Shown here: positions 8,614-17,319 of the stretch, piece after piece | Layout of the letters: each line of letters starts with the position of its first letter | Position numbering within the stretch: the stretch's first letter is position 1 | Assembly: GCF_005601135.1 (NCBI RefSeq) | Contig: NZ_CP039381.1 | Span: forward strand, 2,167,941 to 2,231,940 | Direction of reading: 5' to 3' | DNA length: 64,000 nt | Origin: Ruminococcus bovis | GTDB taxonomy: Bacteria; Bacillota; Clostridia; Oscillospirales; Acutalibacteraceae | The notes under the pieces: model-generated | Seen by the model: only the letters and a program-made list of their open reading frames with translations | What the model was told of the DNA's origin: nothing | Database searches by the model: none | Translations under genes and position numbers: made by a program

Positions 8614-10101
8614 ATGGGTAAGCCAACTGGTTTTTTAGAATTTGAAAGAAAAAGCAATGTAGGCACATCGCCTCTTGAAAGAATTAAGAATTATAAAGAG
8701 TTCCACACACCATTGCCTGAAAGCGAAAGAAGACAACAGGCATCAAGATGTATGGATTGTGGTGTTCCTTTCTGTCAAAACGGTAAGCCTATTATGGGTA
8801 TGGTATCAGGTTGTCCTTTGAACAACCTTGTACCTGAATGGAACGATTTATTATACACTAACGAATATGAGGCAGCAGCACATAGACTGCTTATGACAAA
8901 TAACTTCCCTGAATTTACTTCAAGAGTTTGTCCTGCTCTATGTGAAGCAGCTTGTACTTGTGGACTTAACGGTAATCCTGTTTCTGTTAAGGAAAATGAA
9001 AACTTTATCATTGAGTTTGCTTATAACTCAGGTCTTATGCAGCCTAACCCTCCAAAGGTTAGAACCGATAAGAATATTGCAATTATCGGTTCAGGTCCAT
9101 CCGGTTTAGCTTGTGCCGACCAACTTAACAAGAGAGGCCACAATGTTACTGTATTTGAAAAGGATGACCGTATCGGTGGACTACTAATGTATGGTATCCC
9201 AAATATGAAACTTGAAAAGCAGTTCATTGACAGAAGAGTAAACTTAATGAAAGAAGAAGGCGTTAAGTTTGAAACAAATGCTAATATTGGTGAAGATGTA
9301 AAGGCTAGTAAGCTACTTAATAAGTTTGATGCAATAGTACTTTGTTGTGGTGCAGGTAATCCAAGAGATATTAAAGCAGAGGGCAGAGATGCCAACGGCA
9401 TTTACTTTGCAGTAGATTTCCTAAAAGCAACAACAAAGAGCCTTCTTGACTCTAACCTACAGGATGGTAACTATGTTTCTGCTAAAGACAAAAATGTAGT
9501 TATTATCGGTGGTGGTGATACAGGTAATGACTGTGTTGGTACATCAATCCGTCAAGGTTGTAAGTCAGTAGTTCAGCTTGAAATGATGCCAAAATTACCT
9601 GACTCAAGAGCAGAGAACAACCCATGGCCTGAATGGCCAAGAGTCTGCAAAACAGACTACGGTCAGGAAGAAGCTATTGCAGTATTCGGTCATGACCCAA
9701 GAATTTATCAGACAACTGTTAAAGAATTTGTCAAAGATGAAAACGGCAACCTAAAGGGTGTCAAGACAGTTATGGTTCAGTTCGTTACTGATAAGGAAAC
9801 AGGCAGAAGAGTTATGCAAGAAGTAGAGGGTAGCGAAAAGTACCTAGATGCTGAACTTGTACTAATTGCAGCAGGTTTCTTAGGTCCAAAGAAGTATATT
9901 GCAGATGCTTTTGGTGTAGAAACTAACCAGAGAAGTAATGTTGCTACAGAGCAAGGTAAGTACTCTACAAATGTAGAAAAGGTATTTACTGCCGGTGATA
10001 TGCACAGAGGTCAGTCACTTGTTGTATGGGCTATTCGTGAGGGTAGAGATGCAGCAGCTGAAGTTGATGAGTATTTAATGGGTTATACAGCCTTAAAATA
10101 A
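8614..10101 (+). CDS. gltD: glutamate synthase, small subunit
   Basis: The 495-residue partner of GltB. It oxidises NAD(P)H on FAD and passes electrons through two 4Fe-4S clusters to the large subunit. N-terminal cysteines C46, C49 and C54, with later cysteines in SRVCPALCEAACTCG, bind the clusters. Two dinucleotide-binding motifs are visible: IIGSGPSGLACA for FAD and VVIIGGGDTGNDC for NAD(P)H. The open frame extends upstream into gltB, but ATG 8614 with GAGGCG in front is the natural start, 10 nt after the gltB stop. A strong terminator closes the operon. Confidence 0.97.
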   Translation: MGKPTGFLEFERKSNVGTSPLERIKNYKEFHTPLPESERRQQASRCMDCGVPFCQNGKPIMGMVSGCPLNNLVPEWNDLLYTNEYEAAAHRLLMTNNFPEFTSRVCPALCEAACTCGLNGNPVSVKENENFIIEFAYNSGLMQPNPPKVRTDKNIAIIGSGPSGLACADQLNKRGHNVTVFEKDDRIGGLLMYGIPNMKLEKQFIDRRVNLMKEEGVKFETNANIGEDVKASKLLNKFDAIVLCCGAGNPRDIKAEGRDANGIYFAVDFLKATTKSLLDSNLQDGNYVSAKDKNVVIIGGGDTGNDCVGTSIRQGCKSVVQLEMMPKLPDSRAENNPWPEWPRVCKTDYGQEEAIAVFGHDPRIYQTTVKEFVKDENGNLKGVKTVMVQFVTDKETGRRVMQEVEGSEKYLDAELVLIAAGFLGPKKYIADAFGVETNQRSNVATEQGKYSTNVEKVFTAGDMHRGQSLVVWAIREGRDAAAEVDEYLMGYTALK

Positions 10102-10120
10102 ATATAAATATTGCTAGGAA

Positions 10121-10148
10121 GCAAGGTGTTTATGCACCTTGCTTTTTT
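10121..10148 (+). terminator. terminator of gltBD
   Basis: GCAAGGTG (10121-10128) pairs with CACCTTGC (10135-10142), loop TTTATG, then six T. Confidence 0.92.
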
Positions 10149-10165
10149 CTTTATATAAAAGAAAA

Positions 10166-10198
10166 GTCCCATATTTGGGACAGTAAATGTGTTATAAT
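10166..10198 (+). promoter_or_regulatory. promoter with a short palindrome, upstream of the acidic membrane protein
   Basis: TATAAT at 10193-10198 has no good -35 box at the expected distance. Instead a palindrome GTCCCA-N4-TGGGAC (10166-10181) covers the -35 region, which fits a regulator binding site. The regulator is unknown. Confidence 0.4.
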
Positions 10199-10240
10199 GT
10201 AACTGTAAGAAGATATTACCTTTATGAAAGGAGTATTTCT

Positions 10241-10705
10241 ATGAGTAACAATGATTTTAACAATGATTTCAATAACGACTTTATGAATTACCAAATTTGT
10301 AATTCTGATATTCATTCACCAACAGGTAAGTATAAGAAAAAGCATTTTGATTCATCGGGTAGCATAATTCTCCTAATTATCGGCATAATCCTTGTAGTGG
10401 CTTTAATAGCCGGTTATGAAAATTCTGTTAATGAAAGAAAAGCAAGGGATAAAGAGCATTCACAGTTTTATAAATCTCATACTATTCCAACTACCACCAC
10501 AACATATGATGATTATACAGTAAACGAAAATTACAATTCATACAACAGTAATTATTCTTATAACAGAAAAAATTCAAATTCATACAGTGATGATGAATAT
10601 AATGTAAAAAGTTATAGCGACTCAGATGATTTTTACGAAGACCATTATGACGACTTTGATGATTTTGAAGATGCTGACGATTACTATGAAGACCATATAG
10701 ATTAA
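10241..10705 (+). CDS. small membrane-anchored protein with a Tyr/Asp/Asn-rich tail, function unknown
   Basis: A 154-residue protein I do not recognise. It starts with an Asn/Asp/Phe repeat (NDFNNDFNNDF), has one membrane span at about residues 43-62 (IILLIIGIILVVALIAG), then a low-complexity tail dominated by Tyr, Ser and Asn and ending strongly acidic (DDFDDFEDADDYYEDH). ATG 10241 is chosen because AAAGGAG sits 7 nt upstream. It lies just before cwlJ-gerQ on the same strand, with no terminator between, so a link to the spore envelope is possible but unproven. Confidence 0.6.
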   Translation: MSNNDFNNDFNNDFMNYQICNSDIHSPTGKYKKKHFDSSGSIILLIIGIILVVALIAGYENSVNERKARDKEHSQFYKSHTIPTTTTTYDDYTVNENYNSYNSNYSYNRKNSNSYSDDEYNVKSYSDSDDFYEDHYDDFDDFEDADDYYEDHID

Positions 10706-10724
10706 TTTTGTGTCAAAATAAAAA

Positions 10725-10754
10725 CCTCACCATAATATATAACGATTGGTGAGG
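10725..10754 (+). promoter_or_regulatory. hairpin masking the cwlJ ribosome binding site, with a SigK-like -10 inside
   Basis: CCTCACCA (10725-10732) and TGGTGAGG (10747-10754) are perfect reverse complements; the right arm holds the GAGGTGAT ribosome binding site of cwlJ. The loop contains CATAATATA (10731-10739), matching the SigK -10 pattern CATAnnnTA, though no convincing SigK -35 lies at the right distance. If transcription starts at that box the left arm is absent from the mRNA; if it starts upstream, the site would be occluded. Confidence 0.45.
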
Positions 10755-10761
10755 TGATAGT

Positions 10762-11205
10762 ATGGCTTTAGACACTAGAGAACTATTTGCTCGTATATTA
10801 AAGTGTGAAGCAGAATCCGAAGGGGAAGATGGTATGAAAGCCATAGCAACCCTAATTATGAACAGAGCAACAGTTCCTTATGGAGAATTTGCAAGAATAA
10901 ATGACGGTGGCAATGTTCGTAATATATTAACTCAATACCGACAATTCACCTGTTACCACGATTATATAGGTGGTGCTTATAATCCTCAGAATGTTTATAA
11001 TATGACCCCAGACCCTATACAATATGAAATTGCAGATTGGGCTTTAGCCGGTGGAAGACTTCCAACAGTAGGTAACAGCCTTTTCTACTTTAACCCATAT
11101 AGTGATACTTGTCCAACATATTTTCCCAGTAAGGTAGGCATATTATATACACGAATAGGGGAGCATTGCTTTTATGCACCAACTAACGCATATGCTGATA
11201 CTTAA
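10762..11205 (+). CDS. cwlJ: spore cortex-lytic hydrolase of the CwlJ/SleB family
   Basis: A 147-residue protein with a single Hydrolase_2 (SleB-type) domain and no signal peptide, as in Bacillus CwlJ (about 142 residues). These enzymes cut spore cortex peptidoglycan during germination. The family's catalytic glutamate is most likely in KCEAESEG (residues 14-21, E16); other family signatures are the LIMNRA segment and the C-terminal GNSLFYFNP. The next gene is a GerQ-like coat protein 12 nt downstream; in Bacillus cwlJ and gerQ are also adjacent and CwlJ needs GerQ to reach the coat. The family call is firm; CwlJ rather than SleB rests on size, lack of export signal and this neighbour. Confidence 0.85.
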   Translation: MALDTRELFARILKCEAESEGEDGMKAIATLIMNRATVPYGEFARINDGGNVRNILTQYRQFTCYHDYIGGAYNPQNVYNMTPDPIQYEIADWALAGGRLPTVGNSLFYFNPYSDTCPTYFPSKVGILYTRIGEHCFYAPTNAYADT

Positions 11206-11217
11206 TAGGAGGATTAT

Positions 11218-11814
11218 ATGGTTAATAGAAATATGATAGATTTAGGACAAATTTATGGTTTGACAGGTAATAACCCAAATAGATATATGTATGCTAATAC
11301 ATCAGATATTGTAAATATACCTTCACTAGAGGATATTGCAAATACACACCAAATGAATAGAAATCAAAGTATGACTACCGGTGTAAATGATGGAAATATT
11401 GTACCAAGTAGCAGTATTCAAACTGTAGCAACTCCAATGTCAGATTTAGATGAACTTAATTCAGGTAACAGAAATTCAAGTGAAACTGCAACAGGTACAT
11501 CAGTTCCAATTTCATCCCCAATGAGAGTAAATTTAACTACAGAAGAAAGTGCTCAACCAATAGAAGAATACAACCAACCATTTCAGCCTTTCTTAGTAGA
11601 TGCTCAGAATATTCAGTACCTAAATAGCTTTGCAAGAACCCAAATCGGCAGAATGGTTCAAGTTAATTTTATGATGGGTACAAATACAGTTCAGTCATTA
11701 GAGGGTACACTTTTAGGTGTAGGTGCAAACTTCCTTTTAATCAATGAACGAGGAACAAGAAATGTAACTGCTTGTGATTTCTATAATGTAAAGTACATTA
11801 GATTTTTCTACTAA
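11218..11814 (+). CDS. gerQ: GerQ-like spore coat protein
   Basis: A 198-residue protein with a long Asn/Ser/Thr-rich N-terminal half that looks disordered, and a conserved C-terminal domain (about residues 118-198) of the GerQ type: a FLVDAQNIQYLNSF helix, then IGRMVQVNF, LEGTLLGVGANFLLI and a closing YIRFFY strand. GerQ is a coat protein cross-linked by transglutaminase in Bacillus and is needed for CwlJ function. AGGAGG lies just before ATG 11218. The stop overlaps that of the convergent hemW by two bases. The assignment rests on C-terminal pattern and the cwlJ neighbour. Confidence 0.78.
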   Translation: MVNRNMIDLGQIYGLTGNNPNRYMYANTSDIVNIPSLEDIANTHQMNRNQSMTTGVNDGNIVPSSSIQTVATPMSDLDELNSGNRNSSETATGTSVPISSPMRVNLTTEESAQPIEEYNQPFQPFLVDAQNIQYLNSFARTQIGRMVQVNFMMGTNTVQSLEGTLLGVGANFLLINERGTRNVTACDFYNVKYIRFFY

Positions 11815-12905
11815 ATTAACTCACATATTATAGCATTAGATACAAGGTATCCCTTACGATTTAGGGATACCTTTTCTTTATCCACATTCACTAGTCCTGC
11901 TTTTTCAAGTATTTTAGCTTTCTTAATAATTTCTTCCGGAAATTTTTTATTATACTTTTCTTCATATTCCTTAAAAATTAAACCTCTTTTAAGTCGTAAA
12001 TTTAGCATAATAAATTCTTCCTCAGTACCACCAATACAATCAAAATTAGTTTTGTCATTATAAAATTCTTCAAAACTTCTGTTGTAGTAAAATCTTTCAC
12101 CATTATAAAATGAATGAGCCGATGGACCAATGCCAATATATTCTTCACATCTCCAGTATTTTGTGTTGTGCTTACTTTCAAAGCCCTCTAAAGAATAATT
12201 AGAAATTTCGTATTGATTATATCCAATACTTTCAAGGTATTCGCTAACATACATATATATTTCAGCCTGTTCATCATCACTAGGCATATTTAAACTGTCC
12301 TTAATTGTATAGAACTTTGTACCTTCTTCAATCTTTAGAATATAAGCAGAAATATGCTTAACATTAAGTGACTTACAAAAATCCACAGAATATTTTAGTG
12401 ACTCTTTAGTCTGAGTAGGTACACCGATAATAAGGTCAAGTGAAATATTATCAATACCTGACTTTTTAGCCAGATTAACAGTGTTGATTACATCTTCTTG
12501 ACTATGAGTTCTTCCAAGTAACTTCATTTCATTTTCTACAGCAGATTGCATACCGATTGATAATCTGTTTAACCCACATTCTTTAAGTACAGTAAAGTCG
12601 ATTAATTCTTTGCTGGTAGGGTTCATTTCCATAGTGATTTCAGCATTTTCATCAACAGTAAATTTATTATTAATTGCATTTAGTATTTTAGCAATTCTTT
12701 CAGTACCCAAGGTGCTGGGTGTACCACCACCGAAATAAACAGTATCCAGCACAATATTGTCATTACAGTACTTATCAAATCTTTCAATTACTTTATCTAC
12801 ATACCTATTCATTTCTTCATCATTCATCTTAATGCTGAAAAAGTCACAGTAAGGACATTTACTTTTGCAAAAAGGAATGTGAATATATAATCCGATTTTC
12901 TTCAT
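11811..12905 (-). CDS. hemW: radical SAM protein HemW (coproporphyrinogen III oxidase-like)
   Basis: A 364-residue radical SAM protein. The CxxxCxxC cluster motif is C13, C17, C20 in PFCKSKCPYC, followed by FGGGTPST. HemW binds heme and is thought to be a heme chaperone; it lacks the coproporphyrinogen oxidase activity of HemN. The single short radical SAM plus C-terminal HemN_C layout, with CPYC rather than the CxxCxC extension of HemN, fits HemW. It is divergent from prfC over 83 nt and converges on gerQ with overlapping stops, with no terminator between. Confidence 0.88.
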   Translation of the reverse strand: MKKIGLYIHIPFCKSKCPYCDFFSIKMNDEEMNRYVDKVIERFDKYCNDNIVLDTVYFGGGTPSTLGTERIAKILNAINNKFTVDENAEITMEMNPTSKELIDFTVLKECGLNRLSIGMQSAVENEMKLLGRTHSQEDVINTVNLAKKSGIDNISLDLIIGVPTQTKESLKYSVDFCKSLNVKHISAYILKIEEGTKFYTIKDSLNMPSDDEQAEIYMYVSEYLESIGYNQYEISNYSLEGFESKHNTKYWRCEEYIGIGPSAHSFYNGERFYYNRSFEEFYNDKTNFDCIGGTEEEFIMLNLRLKRGLIFKEYEEKYNKKFPEEIIKKAKILEKAGLVNVDKEKVSLNRKGYLVSNAIICELI

Positions 12906-12921
12906 AATTACCTCAAAAACA

Positions 12922-12950
12922 TTGACTAATTCTATTAATAATAGTAAAAT
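12922..12950 (+). promoter_or_regulatory. promoter of prfC
   Basis: TTGACT (12922-12927), 17-nt spacer, TAAAAT (12945-12950), in the hemW-prfC divergent gap. Confidence 0.7.
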
Positions 12951-12988
12951 ATACTTTTAGAGATATGTCAAGTATTATTGGAGGAAAA

Positions 12989-14578
12989 ATGAGCGATTTA
13001 TTTAACGAAATTGATAAAAGAAGAACCTTTGCAATCATTTCTCACCCTGACGCAGGTAAAACAACACTAACAGAGAAACTTTTGCTATACGGAGGAGCAA
13101 TTAACCTTGCCGGTTCTGTAAAAGGTAAGAGAACAGCAAAACATGCTGTATCAGACTGGATGGAAATTGAAAAACAAAGAGGTATTTCTGTTACTTCTTC
13201 AGTTCTTCAGTTTAAATATAAAGGATATTGTATCAACATTTTGGATACACCCGGACACCAAGACTTCTCAGAAGATACTTATAGAACACTGATGGCTGCT
13301 GACTGTGCAGTAATGGTTATTGACGGTAGTAAGGGTGTAGAAAATCAGACAATCAAACTTTTCAAAGTTTGTGTTATGCGACATATTCCTATTATTACAT
13401 TTATTAATAAAATGGATAGAGACTCTAAGAGTCCTTATGACCTACTTGAAGATATTGAAAATGTACTTGGTATCAACACTTGTCCTATTAACTGGCCTAT
13501 AGGTTCAGGTAAAGAATTCAAGGGTGTTTATGAAAGAAACACTAAGAAAGTTATTGCCTTTACTGCTAATAATGGTCAAAAGGAAGTTGAAAAAGAAGAA
13601 TTTACTCTTGATGACCCTGAACTTGATTCACACCTAGCATATGGTCAAAAAGAAACTCTACTTGAAGATGTAGAACTTCTTGATGGTGCAGGTGATGAAT
13701 TTGATATTGATGCAGTTCGTAAAGGTGAACTTACACCTGTATTCTTTGGTTCAGCTTTAACTAACTTTGGTGTTGAACCATTTCTAGAAGAATTCTTGAA
13801 CTTAACTACACCACCATTAGCTAGAGAATCTGATGACGGTATTATTGAACCTAAGAGTGATGAATTTTCAGCATTTGTATTTAAAATTCAAGCTAATATG
13901 AACAAGAACCATAGAGACAGAATTGCCTTTATGCGTATTTGTTCAGGTAAGTTTGAAAAGAATATGGAAGTATTCCATATGCAAGGCAACAAGAAAATCA
14001 AACTTTCTCAACCACAACAGATTATGGCTCAAGAAAGAGAAATTGTTGATGAAGCCTATGCCGGTGATATTATCGGTGTATTTGATCCGGGTATTTTCTC
14101 AATCGGTGATACTGTTTGTTCACCATCACATAAGTTTAAATTTAAGGGTATTCCTACCTTTGCACCTGAACATTTCTGTTTAGTTAGACAGAAAGACACA
14201 ATGAAGAGAAAGCAGTTCATTAAGGGTACAAACCAGATTGCACAGGAAGGTGCAATTCAGATTTTCCAGGAACTTGATGCCGGTATGGAAGAAGTAATTG
14301 TTGGTGTTGTTGGTGTACTTCAGTTTGATGTTCTAAAGTACAGACTAAACAATGAATACAATGTAGAAATTATTATGGAGAACCTACCTTATCAGTTTAT
14401 CCGTTGGATTAAGAATGACAGTGAAGTTGATGTTAAGGCTCTTGACTTAGCATCAGATACTAAGAGAATTCAAGATTTAAAAGGTAATCACTTACTTCTA
14501 TTTACATCTTATTGGTCAATTGATTGGGCGTTAGAACATAATAAAGGACTTGAACTTCAAGAATTTGGTAATGTATAA
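12989..14578 (+). CDS. prfC: peptide chain release factor 3
   Basis: A 529-residue translational GTPase that removes RF1/RF2 from the ribosome after termination. The G1 motif is SHPDAGKTT; DTPGHQDF is G3 and NKMDRD is G4. The RF3-specific QRGISVTSSV and C-terminal domain (VVGVLQFDVLKYRLNNEY) distinguish it from EF-G and TetM. ATG 12989 preceded by TTGGAGG is preferred over the upstream in-frame ATG 12965. It stands alone with its own promoter and terminator. Confidence 0.95.
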   Translation: MSDLFNEIDKRRTFAIISHPDAGKTTLTEKLLLYGGAINLAGSVKGKRTAKHAVSDWMEIEKQRGISVTSSVLQFKYKGYCINILDTPGHQDFSEDTYRTLMAADCAVMVIDGSKGVENQTIKLFKVCVMRHIPIITFINKMDRDSKSPYDLLEDIENVLGINTCPINWPIGSGKEFKGVYERNTKKVIAFTANNGQKEVEKEEFTLDDPELDSHLAYGQKETLLEDVELLDGAGDEFDIDAVRKGELTPVFFGSALTNFGVEPFLEEFLNLTTPPLARESDDGIIEPKSDEFSAFVFKIQANMNKNHRDRIAFMRICSGKFEKNMEVFHMQGNKKIKLSQPQQIMAQEREIVDEAYAGDIIGVFDPGIFSIGDTVCSPSHKFKFKGIPTFAPEHFCLVRQKDTMKRKQFIKGTNQIAQEGAIQIFQELDAGMEEVIVGVVGVLQFDVLKYRLNNEYNVEIIMENLPYQFIRWIKNDSEVDVKALDLASDTKRIQDLKGNHLLLFTSYWSIDWALEHNKGLELQEFGNV

Positions 14579-14589
14579 TTAAAAATTCA

Positions 14590-14619
14590 GCACAACCTTT
14601 TATAAGGTTGTGCTTTTTT
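14590..14619 (+). terminator. terminator of prfC
   Basis: GCACAACCTT (14590-14599) pairs with AAGGTTGTGC (14604-14613), then six T. Confidence 0.92.
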
Positions 14620-14773
14620 GTAGCCTGTTTAGTTGTGAAATTATTTAAATTTGTCAAATATTCGGTTAATTTTACCACAAGTAATGATTTTCCATACATT
14701 GTATGTTATTTTATTAACAGAGAAAAGAACATTATTTTAATTAATTTATGGCACAAATGATATTATATATCGA

Positions 14774-14815
14774 CTGGGGTTGTAGTAATTTTACTGCAAC
14801 CCTAGTTCTTTTTTC
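14774..14815 (+). terminator. second terminator-like hairpin between prfC and hcp
   Basis: Left arm from CTGGGGTTGTAGTA (14774-14787) pairs with TACTGCAACCCTAG (14792-14805), with two G-U pairs, followed on the + strand by TTCTTTTTT. The T tract gives a + strand reading although prfC already has its own terminator; on the - strand the same stem lies 18 nt after the hcp stop but has a poor T tract. It may be a shared terminator, or end a short unannotated RNA between 14620 and 14815. Confidence 0.65.
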
Positions 14816-14822
14816 TTATAAA

Positions 14823-16460
14823 TTATTTCCCGAAAAATAATTCAATATCATCTTCAACTGTACCGATACCTGAAATACCAAAGTTATCAACAAGCACCTT
14901 TGCTACATTTTCAGATAGAAAAGCAGGTAGTGTAGGACCAAGATGAATATTTTTTACACCTAAGTATAATAATGCTAGTAGAACAATAACTGCCTTCTGT
15001 TCATACCAAGAAATATTGTAAATAATAGGCAACTCATTAATGTCATCAAGTCCAAATACTTCTTTCAGTTTTAGTGCAATAACTGCAAGTGAATATGAGT
15101 CATTACATTGACCGGCATCAAGTACCCTAGGAATACCGTTAATATCACCTAGATTTAGCTTGTTGTACTTGTATTTTGCACAACCGGCAGTAAGGATTAC
15201 TGTGTCCTTAGGTAAAGCCTTTGCAAAGTCTGTGTAGTAGTTTCTTGATTTTGCTCTACCGTCACAACCTGCCATAACAACAAACTTCTTAATATCACCA
15301 CTTTTAACTGCATCAACAATTTTGTCTGCAAGTGAAAGTACTTGATTGCGAGCAAAGCCACCGATAATTTCACCTTGTTCAATTTCAGTAGGTGGTGGAC
15401 ATTTTTTAGCAAGTTCAATAATTTCGGAAAAGTCTTTTTCTTCACCAATACAACCATCAATATGTTTAACACCCGGATAACCTGTAGCACCTGTAGTGAA
15501 TATCCTGTCAATATAACGTTTCTTAGGTGGCACAATACAGTTAGTTGTCATTAGGATAGGACCATTGAAACTTTCAAATTCTTCTTTCTGTTTCCACCAA
15601 GCATTACCGTAGTTACCTACAAAGTGAGAATACTTCTTAAAGTGTGGATAGTAGTGTGCAGGTAGCATTTCTGAATGTGTGTAAATATCAACACCTGAAT
15701 TTTCACTTTGCTTTAGTAATATTTCAAGATCCTTTAAATCATGACCTGATACAAGAATACCGGGACGACTCTTTACACCAATATTAACTTTAGTAATTTC
15801 AGGATTACCATAAGTTGATGTGTTAGCCTTGTCAAGCATAGCCATACCCTCAACACCGTATTTACCTGTTTCAAGTGTAAGATTAATCAATTCTTCAACA
15901 GATAAACTGTCATCAAGTGTCTTAGCTAATGCACTTTGTAAAAATCCATCAACTTCTTCATTGTCACTCATTAGCACATTAGCATGTTTACTGTATGCAG
16001 AAAGTCCCTTTAAACCATATGTGATTAGCTCTCTTAAACTTCTAACATCTTCATCTTTAGTAGAAAGTACACCGACAGTTTTACCTTTGCTTTCATATTC
16101 ATCTTTGTTGCCATTCCAAAATACTTTTTCTGATAAAGAATTTTTATCCTTAACCTTAGAAAGTAATTCTTCCTTAACCTTTAAAGTTTCTGTTACTCTC
16201 TCTTCAATTACCTTTTTGTCAAAATTTGCATTTGTAATTGTTGTAAATAGGTTAAGTGTAATAAGGTGATTAATTTCCTTATCAATAACCTTGTTTTCTT
16301 TTCTTAACTGTGTTGTAACAGTAGATAGTAACTTACTTACATATACCAACAAGTCTTGCATAACTGCTGTGTCAGGTGTCTTACCACATACACCACTCAT
16401 AGTACAACCACTACATTTAGCAGTTTCTTGACATTGATAACAAAACATTTTATTTTCCAT
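14823..16460 (-). CDS. hcp: hydroxylamine reductase / hybrid-cluster protein
   Basis: A 545-residue hybrid-cluster protein, an Fe-S-O enzyme linked to nitric oxide and hydroxylamine detoxification in anaerobes. The N-terminal cysteines of the cubane cluster are C7, C10, C19 and C25 (CYQC...GC...GVCGK), with an extra C16. The hybrid-cluster ligands lie further on ([40 protein letters not shown]). ATG 16460 has GGAGG 8 nt upstream; the frame is open further up but only this start has a binding site. A Crp/Fnr-type regulator is divergent, with a site well placed to activate hcp. Confidence 0.94.
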   Translation of the reverse strand: MENKMFCYQCQETAKCSGCTMSGVCGKTPDTAVMQDLLVYVSKLLSTVTTQLRKENKVIDKEINHLITLNLFTTITNANFDKKVIEERVTETLKVKEELLSKVKDKNSLSEKVFWNGNKDEYESKGKTVGVLSTKDEDVRSLRELITYGLKGLSAYSKHANVLMSDNEEVDGFLQSALAKTLDDSLSVEELINLTLETGKYGVEGMAMLDKANTSTYGNPEITKVNIGVKSRPGILVSGHDLKDLEILLKQSENSGVDIYTHSEMLPAHYYPHFKKYSHFVGNYGNAWWKQKEEFESFNGPILMTTNCIVPPKKRYIDRIFTTGATGYPGVKHIDGCIGEEKDFSEIIELAKKCPPPTEIEQGEIIGGFARNQVLSLADKIVDAVKSGDIKKFVVMAGCDGRAKSRNYYTDFAKALPKDTVILTAGCAKYKYNKLNLGDINGIPRVLDAGQCNDSYSLAVIALKLKEVFGLDDINELPIIYNISWYEQKAVIVLLALLYLGVKNIHLGPTLPAFLSENVAKVLVDNFGISGIGTVEDDIELFFGK

Positions 16461-16480
16461 TATATATACCTCCAAAATTT

Positions 16481-16548
16481 CAAAGTCCCTTGACTTTGTG
16501 AGGTTAGTATAATATATTTTCAATTATAATTATGTTGTTTCTACAACA
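16481..16548 (-). promoter_or_regulatory. hcp promoter with Crp/Fnr-type operator
   Basis: On the - strand TATACT (16506-16511) is a -10 box; at 17 bp upstream stands CATAAT, a poor -35. A perfect palindrome TGTTGT-N4-ACAACA (16533-16548) is centred at 16540.5, about 41.5 bp upstream of the start predicted near 16499: the classical class II activator position. A second palindrome CAAAGTC-N4-GACTTTG (16481-16498) lies at or just after the transcription start and could be a repressor site or leader hairpin. Confidence 0.65.
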
Positions 16549-16575
16549 AAATCTAAAAAGGATGAATTTGCTATT

Positions 16576-17262
16576 TTGAAATTACAAGAAAAACTTTTAA
16601 TCCAAGAGAATATAAAAGTCCTAGAAAATTCATTATTGTTTAATAATATTTCTGTAGAAGAATTAAATAGCTTATTGTATTGTCTAAAACCAACTATCAA
16701 AGAATATAACAAAGGTGAGTATATCTTTACAACAGGACAAAGTGTAAACACAATAGGACTTGTACTTGATGGAAATATAATAATAGAAAATAATGATGTG
16801 TGGGGTAATAGGAACATAATTGATACAGTAACGGTAGGGGAGATTTTCGGAGAAAATTATGCTTGCATTATGAATGAACCAATTATGGTTGATGTAGTGT
16901 CAGCAAAAAATTCAAAAGTAGTATTCTTTGAAATCAATAAAATTATGAACTTATGTAGTAATGTGTGTACTTATCATAATAGTATAATCAAAAATTTACT
17001 TACAATCTCATCAGTAAAGTGCCTTAATCTGTCTAAGAAAATTTTAATAACAACACCTAAAACTATTAGAGAGAAATTATTGTCATACCTGTCCTATGTG
17101 TCAAAATCAAAGAATTCTACTACCTTTGATATTCCCTATAATCGCCAAGAATTAGCCGATTACCTTAATGTAGATAGAAGTGCATTGTCCTACGAAATCA
17201 GCAAAATGCAAAAAGAAAACTTCTTCATCAATACAAAAAATCATTTTCAATTACTTATATAA
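16576..17262 (+). CDS. Crp/Fnr-family transcriptional regulator
   Basis: A 228-residue regulator with an N-terminal cyclic-nucleotide-binding-like sensory domain (GEYIFTTGQSVNTIGLVLDG, residues about 44-64) and a C-terminal winged helix (YNRQELADYLNVDRSALSYE). It lacks an obvious N-terminal Fnr-type cysteine cluster. The only useful start is TTG 16576, about 11 nt after AAGGATG; no in-frame ATG exists near the N-terminus. Its divergence from hcp and the palindrome at -41.5 of hcp suggest an HcpR-like activator responding to nitrosative stress; this is inference. Confidence 0.82.
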   Translation: MKLQEKLLIQENIKVLENSLLFNNISVEELNSLLYCLKPTIKEYNKGEYIFTTGQSVNTIGLVLDGNIIIENNDVWGNRNIIDTVTVGEIFGENYACIMNEPIMVDVVSAKNSKVVFFEINKIMNLCSNVCTYHNSIIKNLLTISSVKCLNLSKKILITTPKTIREKLLSYLSYVSKSKNSTTFDIPYNRQELADYLNVDRSALSYEISKMQKENFFINTKNHFQLLI

Positions 17263-17265
17263 AAA

Positions 17266-17306
17266 GACCTACACAAAAGCATTACGCTAATGTGTAGGTC
17301 AATTTT
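17266..17306. terminator. bidirectional terminator
   Basis: GACCTACACA (17266-17275) and TGTGTAGGTC (17291-17300) form a 10-bp stem with an inner AGC/GCT pair; T-rich tails exist on both strands. It serves the Crp/Fnr gene and the convergent operon on the - strand. Confidence 0.88.
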
Positions 17307-17319
17307 TTATAATTTTAAA

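Noticed and set aside
10187-10240. upstream extension of the acidic membrane protein
   Set aside because: The frame is open to 10187 but runs over the promoter -10 box and lacks a binding site; ATG 10241 has AAAGGAG.
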